Part shown: positions 57,414 to 64,000 of the stretch, one piece after another
How the letters are laid out: every line of letters starts with the position of its first letter
Position numbering within the stretch: the stretch's first letter is position 1
DNA from: Ochrovirga pacifica
GTDB lineage: Bacteria; Bacteroidota; Bacteroidia; Flavobacteriales; Flavobacteriaceae
NCBI RefSeq assembly: GCF_000220525.1
Contig: NZ_AFPK01000067.1
Location: forward strand, 1 to 64,000
Direction: 5' to 3'
Length of the DNA: 64,000 bases
Position numbers and translations under genes: made by a program
The notes under the pieces: generated by a model
The model's input: the letters and a program-made list of their open reading frames with translations, nothing else
Database searches by the model: none
What the model was told of the DNA's origin: nothing

Positions 57414-60400
57414 CTATTGAATAATGATTTCATCTATTCCAACACCTCTAGTTTCTACAGTTTCTATTTTAATAGTATTTGCTCCTCTAGCTAATAAAAT
57501 AGGAACTTTAACTTTGTTCCACGATTTAAAGTGATTTCTGGTATTTCGTAAAAACAATTTTTCGTTTACAACCTTTCCATTTACAATTACTTTTACAAAA
57601 GTTCCTATGGCATTTTTTGCAATACCACTGTATCGTACAAACATGTTTGCAGATCCTGCTCCTCCATCATTTTCATAATACCATTCAACCCCTGCTCCTT
57701 TTACATGCTTTAGTTTTACAAATCCCGTACCTTTGTATTTGCTCCCTTTTTGAGTGATTTCTGCTTGATATAAAGTTGCTTCTTCAGCTTGTTCTCCTGC
57801 TATTTCTATTCCTTTTTCATTCTTGTTCCATGTAAATCCTTCGTCTGCTGCAAAACGCTCTTCTAACACTTGAATAGGTTTTCCATTTAATACCAACAGA
57901 GCTTTTACAGTAGTCCCTAATTCTACCTCAAAACTAGAAGTGTATTGCCTAGATTTTGTTGTTGGTGTATCTCCATTAGTTGTGTAGAAAACCTTAACAT
58001 CAGCCTTTATATTTTGTCCTCTTAAGTTAATGATATCCGTATCTATGCTCACTTTTTTAGAAGTAATCAATCTTTTTTCTCCTAAAATACAAGCAGCTAC
58101 TAAAGATATGTCTCCTTTAGAATCTGTAGACTCTATATAGGCACGTGTCAATCCATAAAATGCTTTTCTGTGATTAGGTCCCACATGTTGCTCCACATCC
58201 ACAGGGCTACCATTGTCTAATGATTTGATTTTACCAGATCCTACCACGTGGAAATAGATTCTATTTTCTCCATAAGGATACATTTCACCTTTGGCATCTT
58301 GGGTTGTTACACGAACCTGAACCAAATCTCCTTCTTTGTCTTCTAAATTTACTCCATCTACAGACAACTCAATTTTCGATGGAGTATCTGCGGTTCTTAC
58401 AATTTGTTCTGCCACCACTTTTCCGTTTTTGTATCCTACTGCTTTTAAAGTTCCTGGCTTCCATTTCACCATCCAATCGCACTGCATATTATCCCAGTTT
58501 TTTCCTGGGATGTCTTTTCCTAAAGAAGTTCCGTTAAAAAACAATTCTACCTCATCGCAATTAGAATATACCCATACAGGAATTTCTGTTCCTGAAGCTA
58601 CTTTTGGATGTGTCCAATGTGGTAAAACATGTACCATAGGTTTGATAGTCCACTGACTTTGATATAGGTAAAACAAATCTTTTTCAAAATTAGCCATGTC
58701 TATCGCTCCTCCCATAAAGGATTTAAAAGGCCATCCTCCTTGGTATTTTGCCTCACCAATATAATCGTAACCTGTCCATCTAAAAGAACCTGCATGGTTA
58801 GGAATGTCTCGTATTTGCTGAATGTTTCTACGTGAGGTCAATCGAACCATTGCGTTGTCGTAACTAGATCTAAAACGTTGTTTTTCGTTAGATCGTTCTG
58901 CTGCATCAATCCAATCGTGAGTAAATACTTCTTTTTGCGTTAGGTCTGGACACTCATAAGGTTTTTGACGTTCACTAGGATATCCATCTCTAAACCAAGT
59001 TTGCGTTCTATAAAAACCTCTAATTTGCCAAGTATGTGTGTTCTCTGTTCCTATAAAAACTTTTCCATCACTCTCTTCTTCTAAATGATCAAAAAATCCT
59101 TTTTTTTCACTGTGTCCATTTACACCAAAAACATCCATATGCTCGGAACCTGAATGCCCTGAAGTAACAGGTCTTGTAGGATCTAAATAGTGACATAATT
59201 CTACCAAATCTTTAGCCACTTCTCCTTTGGTTTCATTCCCCACGCTATAAATAAAAACCGATGGGTGATTTCGATCTCTACGAATCCAATCTGTAACATC
59301 TTTTTGCCACCATTCCTCAAAACTATGCGCTCCATAATCATGTGGTGCTTTTCTTTCCCATCCGTCAAAAATCTCATCCATCACAATCATTCCCATTTCA
59401 TCACACAAATCATAAAAAATTGGGGTTTGCGGGTTGTGAGCAGTACGGATAGCATTGACTCCCATATCTTTTAGTTGCTGAATTCTAAATCGGATAATTT
59501 TGTCAGGAACTGCCGCTCCTAAAGCTCCAGCATCTTGATGATTACACACTCCTTGCAACTTAACATTTTTTCCGTTTAGCCACATTCCCGTTGCAGCTTT
59601 CCATTGAATGTCTCTAAGTCCAAAACGTGTTTTTACCACGTCTACTATCTTGCCTTTTACCATCACTTCTGAAACCAAAGTGTACAAATATGGAGATTCT
59701 GGGCTCCACATTTTCGGATTTTGAATGGTAAAAACTTCCTGTAAAGCTACAATTTGGCTCTCAACCTTTGTTTTTTGTTTATTGGTAACCAGCCTATTTC
59801 CTTTGGCATCCTCTATAGAAGTTATCAAGGTAGTTTTCTGATTTTTTTTATTCTGATACGTTTCTAACTCCGTAGTAATTGTTACCTGATTTTCTTTGGT
59901 TTTTACAAACACTCCGTCTCTTACAATATGTGTTGGATTTTTGACATCCATCCAAACATGTGAGTAAATTCCGCTCCCCGTATACCATCTGGCAGAAGGT
60001 TGCTTGCTGTTATCTACACGAACTGCAAACGTTATAGTTTCTGAATTTTTAACAATCGTACTTATATCATAAGCAAAAGAAATCCATCCATAAGGTCTTT
60101 CTCCCAGCTTGATTCCATTTGCCCAAACAGTACTATTCATAAACACCCCCTCGAAAGCAATCTCTACGTGTTTGTTTTTCCACTCTTTAGGAACATTAAT
60201 TGTTTTACGATACCATCCAATACCTGCGGGCAAATAACCACATTGGTCTCCCATAGGATGTGTTTCTTTATACTCCCCTTCTATACTCCAATCATGAGGC
60301 AAGTTAAGCTGCCTCCAATCGTCATCATGATAATTTACCTTTTCTGCTCCAACATCATCTTTTTGAATAAACTTCCAGCCTTTATCTATATTAATGTGTT

Positions 60401-60458
60401 GTTGTCCGTAAACACATATTGTTAATGCTAGTATTAGTCCGGTTAACCAATTTTTCAT
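57414..60458 (-). CDS. GH2 beta-galactosidase-like enzyme with DUF4982 and C-terminal ligand-binding domains
   Basis: 1014 residues, signal peptide ending VYGQQ. GH2 N-terminal, Ig-like and barrel domains cover about 20-590. The acid/base is Glu409 in YSVGNETKGE; the probable nucleophile is Glu472 in FIGTENTHTW. A DUF4982-like Ig domain with a GH2_C5-type region covers about 610-800. The end, about 875-1014 (GVEWYYENDGGAGSANMFVRYSG ... VGIDEIIIQ), looks like a CBM6/35-type module. This architecture differs from the LacZ-type GH2 at 40168, so the two probably split oligosaccharides by size or sulfation. It follows the FN3 lipoprotein by 18 bp. Confidence 0.88.
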   Translation of the reverse strand: MKNWLTGLILALTICVYGQQHINIDKGWKFIQKDDVGAEKVNYHDDDWRQLNLPHDWSIEGEYKETHPMGDQCGYLPAGIGWYRKTINVPKEWKNKHVEIAFEGVFMNSTVWANGIKLGERPYGWISFAYDISTIVKNSETITFAVRVDNSKQPSARWYTGSGIYSHVWMDVKNPTHIVRDGVFVKTKENQVTITTELETYQNKKNQKTTLITSIEDAKGNRLVTNKQKTKVESQIVALQEVFTIQNPKMWSPESPYLYTLVSEVMVKGKIVDVVKTRFGLRDIQWKAATGMWLNGKNVKLQGVCNHQDAGALGAAVPDKIIRFRIQQLKDMGVNAIRTAHNPQTPIFYDLCDEMGMIVMDEIFDGWERKAPHDYGAHSFEEWWQKDVTDWIRRDRNHPSVFIYSVGNETKGEVAKDLVELCHYLDPTRPVTSGHSGSEHMDVFGVNGHSEKKGFFDHLEEESDGKVFIGTENTHTWQIRGFYRTQTWFRDGYPSERQKPYECPDLTQKEVFTHDWIDAAERSNEKQRFRSSYDNAMVRLTSRRNIQQIRDIPNHAGSFRWTGYDYIGEAKYQGGWPFKSFMGGAIDMANFEKDLFYLYQSQWTIKPMVHVLPHWTHPKVASGTEIPVWVYSNCDEVELFFNGTSLGKDIPGKNWDNMQCDWMVKWKPGTLKAVGYKNGKVVAEQIVRTADTPSKIELSVDGVNLEDKEGDLVQVRVTTQDAKGEMYPYGENRIYFHVVGSGKIKSLDNGSPVDVEQHVGPNHRKAFYGLTRAYIESTDSKGDISLVAACILGEKRLITSKKVSIDTDIINLRGQNIKADVKVFYTTNGDTPTTKSRQYTSSFEVELGTTVKALLVLNGKPIQVLEERFAADEGFTWNKNEKGIEIAGEQAEEATLYQAEITQKGSKYKGTGFVKLKHVKGAGVEWYYENDGGAGSANMFVRYSGIAKNAIGTFVKVIVNGKVVNEKLFLRNTRNHFKSWNKVKVPILLARGANTIKIETVETRGVGIDEIIIQ

Positions 60459-60476
60459 ATTAAAATTTCTATCTAT

Positions 60477-61148
60477 TTATTGAACATTAAAACTCCAGAT
60501 TGTACTTAAGGCCATTCCTCCATTATTGTCTTTAGCGATGATACGCCAGTAATAGGTATTTGCTTCCAAACTGGTTGTAAATTTACTTGCTGACTGATTT
60601 TCAGAAACCAACTCTAATTCTTCAGAATCGGTACCTAAAAACACATCATAAACTAGAATATCATTTACATCTTTATCTACACAAGACCATGATAGGCTTA
60701 ATGAACCATCGGAAAGTACTTGATTAAGTTGTGGGCTAGTAAGTGTAGGTGTTTGTGGCAAATGATTGGTAACTGCATCTCCTTGCGTATAAAACTGAAA
60801 CACTGATGAATATTCACTTTCACTGGTTTTACCAATTGCTTTTACTCGCCAATAATAAGTGCTTGCTTTTTGTAACGACAACTGTATTTTATTTGTTGCT
60901 ATTGATGCTTGGCTGTCTACAGTTTGTGTAAATTTTTTGTCTGTAGCTAGTTCTATCTCATACGTTACAGCTTGGTTGCTTTTGCTCCACTCAAACACAA
61001 TTTCTTCTGCCTTTAAACATATCTGTTGGTGCTTAGGTTCTAACAACACTGGTCTCTCTATATTGTCTACAATTTCTTCTTCTGTTTTGCTTTTAGAACA
61101 AGAAACCAATAGTATTATACAAAGTGTATACACTCCTGTTTTTATCAT
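60477..61148 (-). CDS. FN3-repeat lipoprotein
   Basis: 223 residues with lipobox LLVSC (Cys17), so anchored in the outer membrane and perhaps surface exposed. Two fibronectin type III repeats are visible: about 33-125 (PVLLEPKHQQICLKAEEIVFEWSKSN ... STYYWRVKAIGKTSESEYSSVFQFYT) and about 135-223 (PTLTSPQLNQVLSDGSLSLSWSCVDKD ... NTYYWRIIAKDNNGGMALSTIWSFNVQ). No catalytic domain is present. The start overlaps the stop of the GH-A enzyme by 4 bp (ATGA). A glycan-binding or enzyme-docking role is an inference. Confidence 0.78.
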   Translation of the reverse strand: MIKTGVYTLCIILLVSCSKSKTEEEIVDNIERPVLLEPKHQQICLKAEEIVFEWSKSNQAVTYEIELATDKKFTQTVDSQASIATNKIQLSLQKASTYYWRVKAIGKTSESEYSSVFQFYTQGDAVTNHLPQTPTLTSPQLNQVLSDGSLSLSWSCVDKDVNDILVYDVFLGTDSEELELVSENQSASKFTTSLEANTYYWRIIAKDNNGGMALSTIWSFNVQ

Positions 61149-64000
61149 TTTTTTATCACTTTAGCCATTACTGATTTATTCCCGCGTAGTTTTACTAAAT
61201 ATATTCCACTTTTTACTGTAGATAGATCTACATGAACTCTTCCATCAACCTGTTGTGTATAGCTACTCTTTTTTAATAATTGCGACTGCATGTCATACAC
61301 CTCTACTTTTATCTCCTTTGCTTCGTCATTCACTAAAATCGAAAACAAGCTTGAAGTTGGATTAGGATACGCAAAAGTTAAACTGCTTAAACGCTCTACA
61401 ATACTCCCTTCGCACTCCTTAGAAGTTGCTAACTCTACCACATCACCTGGGCTTGTTTGCAATGTGAATCTTTTTTCTGAGGTATTTAATACCTCTTTTT
61501 TATTGATACGAACTTTATATGGAGCTGTTCCTTGTTTTACATCTACAAGCAAAGTTGTATTGGTTCCAGAAGTAAATACTTCTATTTTTTCACTCTTTGG
61601 AATTACAAACTCGTAACATTGCTCTTTATCAAAATCTGTATTCTCTATGCAAATACTATGATTTCCGAGGGCTATATCTTGTAGAGAAACAGATTGAGTA
61701 AACAATTGTTCTTCTCCATTAAATATCACTTTATAATTCCCTAATTTTTCAGCTGTAATTTCTAATTCTCCATTATGAGTATCTGGACAAGTTTCACCAA
61801 TGGTTTTTAAGGTATATTTTGTTTGTTTTTCTCCCAAGCTCTTCACTTCTAAAAGTAAAACTTGCTCTGGTTCCATTTCAAAACTACCTTCATATGTTTT
61901 ACCGTTTAACAAATCAACATAGGCTACGTTTGTTGTTGCCCCCCTAAAACCAACAGATACATTCGCTTTTGTTTTTCCTATATTCACAATGCTGATGATG
62001 TGCTTGTTATCTAAAGTTTCTATGGCTTTCCAATGACAACCTTTTGCTCCTATACTGTTGGTTTCTTCTAGTGTAAGAGCAGGAAATCTATTTTTAGTCT
62101 GTGCTATCTGCAGTGCTTTTTCTTTTATGGCTGCTATAGAAGCCAATTGATAAATTGTTCCTGTTCCAGCAGTTAATTGCAGCAAATGACTCCTTCCATA
62201 TTCATCTTTTTTAAGACTTGTAGCATCCGTAATTACAATTCCTCCTCCATTTAAATAATCTTGCAATGCTTCCAATTCAGCTTGGGTTACAAATTCGGTA
62301 TCATATATTAAAATCATATCCCAATCTGTATGATCCTGATTTAAAATAATATCTTTACTTGCAAACCCTATAGACAATCCCTCAAAGTAAAGCGATTCGT
62401 ACAAATCAAAAATACGATCCATATGATCTTTCTTGTTAATAGCGGTGGTTTGTGTATCGTAAATGCGGATGGATTTTCGCAAATTTTGTATCTGATTGAT
62501 TTCTTCGGCATAGGCATTTATATCCATCATGGTTGCCGTTACCTCATTAATAATTCTGGGTTGTTGATTGTTAGAACCTGCATAACCATTTCCTGATCCA
62601 TCTCTAATAGATCCGTCTTCCCTACGTGACCAAAACCAACACTGATCTACATCCAAACCATGCAACCTAGACAACCAATACACCATTCTTGCATATGAAG
62701 GTTTTTGATACAAATCTCTAGATTTAACTGTTGATAAGAAATGAGTCTCGGAATTATACATGATTTTGTTTGGGCTTACACTGGTAAAAAAATCGTAAGA
62801 CATGGCCATTTCTCTCCATTCAAAATTGTAACGGTCTTCCCAAGCTTCTTTCCCTCCCCACATGTAATTGTTATGAGCCCCAGCATCGTTCCCAATAATA
62901 TCACTCTGACGAGTCAAGGTCTCCATATCCAGTCCGTGATCTCTACCATTGTTAGACCATAAGTTAGGCATTACTTTAATGTGAGTTTTGGCTTGTGGAT
63001 CGTGTGCTTTTACTTCGCTTTGTAAAAACGCAAACCATTCGTTAATACGGTCCATGTTAAAACGTTGCCAGTCGTACCACATAGGAGTTCCTTGTAAATT
63101 TATTTCGATGGGAATATCTATTGTTACATTGTTAAAACCAGAAAAATCACTCCCCCACAAATGGTTTAAGTTTGTAATACTCTTATGTTTTTTAGACAAC
63201 CAAGTTCTAAACTTTTCTTTAGTGTATTCTGATACAGGCCCCGAAGCCCAAACATCTTTATCTCCATCTTTAGTGGTGATAAAATGAGGCTCGTTCGTTA
63301 ACATGTACCCTAGCTGCGTGTATTTTTTACCAGTCATTTTTGGTAAGGTTTCCTTTAACAAGAATTTCCACATTTGCCTTGCTCCTGGATTGTCTACATC
63401 ATAAGCAGTATAAGTATCCTCTCGCATTTTAAAGCCAGGTCCATAAGCAGTTTCTGTCCAATCTGGCACATTAGAATGGTTTAAAAAAACACTTCCAAAT
63501 GTTCCCGAAGCTTTGGTATTCAATTCGTTAATCATCCAGTTTTTAACACCTCCAGAAGCACTGTTTAGATGTGTGGGAGATAAGTAATACCCATCTTTAG
63601 CACCAAAATATTCATTCAATTCTGGAATATAGGGTTTCCAAGTATAATCTGTTAAAAAAACCGGACGTCCTTTATGACGTAATTCATTTCCTTGCAAACT
63701 AATTTTTGACCAATCAATTGCTGGAATTTCTTTACGAATAATTTCTCCAGAAATTACTTTTTGCAAGGTTGCAATGGCATCATCTAACATTAAAATAATT
63801 TCAGAACGCTCAAAATTAGGCAAAGCATCGGCCATTGCTGTCGCATTGTTTTTGTACCTTGCTACTTTCTGAAAATATTCCGTATTGATTGCTTTATTAT
63901 TTTCGTCCCAATTAGCGTACTTTAAAAATACCTCTGCAACACGAATACTCATTTTTTCTTTGGTTGCATCTAGCCCTTTTTCCTCTGCCTGTGCTATCCA
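61145..64000 (-). CDS. Clan GH-A glycoside hydrolase with T9SS sorting domain (GH42/GH167-like), 5' end cut by the window
   Basis: The frame is still open at base 64000, so the N-terminus is missing; over 950 residues are visible. The acid/base Glu is in MLTNEPHF (NEP, codon near 63290) and the nucleophile in MYNSETHF (codon near 62745), the layout of clan GH-A. A Rossmann-like domain (WDMILIYDTEFVTQAELEALQDYLNGGGIVITDA) resembles the trimerisation domain of GH42. The C-terminal about 75 residues (FAYPNPTSSLFSILV ... VKSGIYLVKLRGNKSVMAKVIKK) are a type A T9SS signal, so it is secreted or held at the surface. A beta-galactosidase on neocarrageenan oligosaccharides (GH42/GH167-type) is likely; GH50-like agarase is a weaker option. 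Confidence 0.75.
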   Translation of the reverse strand, partial: WIAQAEEKGLDATKEKMSIRVAEVFLKYANWDENNKAINTEYFQKVARYKNNATAMADALPNFERSEIILMLDDAIATLQKVISGEIIRKEIPAIDWSKISLQGNELRHKGRPVFLTDYTWKPYIPELNEYFGAKDGYYLSPTHLNSASGGVKNWMINELNTKASGTFGSVFLNHSNVPDWTETAYGPGFKMREDTYTAYDVDNPGARQMWKFLLKETLPKMTGKKYTQLGYMLTNEPHFITTKDGDKDVWASGPVSEYTKEKFRTWLSKKHKSITNLNHLWGSDFSGFNNVTIDIPIEINLQGTPMWYDWQRFNMDRINEWFAFLQSEVKAHDPQAKTHIKVMPNLWSNNGRDHGLDMETLTRQSDIIGNDAGAHNNYMWGGKEAWEDRYNFEWREMAMSYDFFTSVSPNKIMYNSETHFLSTVKSRDLYQKPSYARMVYWLSRLHGLDVDQCWFWSRREDGSIRDGSGNGYAGSNNQQPRIINEVTATMMDINAYAEEINQIQNLRKSIRIYDTQTTAINKKDHMDRIFDLYESLYFEGLSIGFASKDIILNQDHTDWDMILIYDTEFVTQAELEALQDYLNGGGIVITDATSLKKDEYGRSHLLQLTAGTGTIYQLASIAAIKEKALQIAQTKNRFPALTLEETNSIGAKGCHWKAIETLDNKHIISIVNIGKTKANVSVGFRGATTNVAYVDLLNGKTYEGSFEMEPEQVLLLEVKSLGEKQTKYTLKTIGETCPDTHNGELEITAEKLGNYKVIFNGEEQLFTQSVSLQDIALGNHSICIENTDFDKEQCYEFVIPKSEKIEVFTSGTNTTLLVDVKQGTAPYKVRINKKEVLNTSEKRFTLQTSPGDVVELATSKECEGSIVERLSSLTFAYPNPTSSLFSILVNDEAKEIKVEVYDMQSQLLKKSSYTQQVDGRVHVDLSTVKSGIYLVKLRGNKSVMAKVIKK

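Overview
The window is an AT-rich, densely coded chromosomal segment from a marine member of the Flavobacteriaceae (Bacteroidota). The evidence is phylum-typical content: a T9SS C-terminal sorting domain, an RpoZ-like omega protein next to BamD, a fused CcsBA cytochrome c maturation protein, BshA for bacillithiol, TAnnTTTG-type -7 promoter elements and almost no Shine-Dalgarno sequences. Genus-level assignment is not possible from the sequence alone.

Bases 1 to about 39,700 are mostly housekeeping. They hold aspartate kinase with a divergent ACT-like protein; an M1 peptidase; a compact minus-strand block dapA-bamD-rpoZ-like-coaBC-DUF4835-recN-fabI; a DegP/HtrA protease; dapF-GNAT-mltG; a minus-strand rsmI-like/LMW-PTP/dnaA group; ribD and neighbours; prmC, trmD, rplS and icd; a geranylgeranyl-reductase-family gene; ccsBA; bshA; one tRNA-Phe(GAA); an AI-2E family permease; a TolB-like/TPR/AraC fusion regulator; and a B12-binding-type radical SAM protein. 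The intergenic gaps are short and no gene-free stretch exceeds about 300 bases.

Bases from about 39,800 to the right edge form a polysaccharide utilisation region for a red-algal galactan, most probably carrageenan. An AraC regulator, a LacZ-type GH2 beta-galactosidase and a small VOC protein run leftward. Diverging from them is a catabolic operon: a RhaT-family permease, an enolase-superfamily cycloisomerase, an aldehyde dehydrogenase, a 2-keto-3-deoxygalactonate kinase and a 2-keto-3-deoxy-6-phosphogalactonate aldolase. This set matches the 3,6-anhydro-D-galactose route to pyruvate and glyceraldehyde 3-phosphate. The D-galactonate-type kinase points to carrageenan rather than agar, whose anhydro sugar is the L form. 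An intact IS1182-type element sits 22 bp after the aldolase stop codon, ahead of a second VOC gene. Two leftward units follow: a GH82-like iota-carrageenase lipoprotein, an S1 sulfatase and a GH110 alpha-galactosidase; and a secreted clan GH-A hydrolase with a T9SS tail (cut by the window edge), an FN3 lipoprotein and a second GH2.

The inferred flow is as follows. Surface or secreted enzymes cut and desulfate the polymer. GH110 and the two GH2 enzymes trim galactose in the periplasm. The RhaT-like permease carries the anhydro sugar or a product across the inner membrane, and the five-gene pathway feeds central metabolism. No SusC/SusD pair and no GH16 kappa-carrageenase are present, so the locus probably continues to the right of the window.
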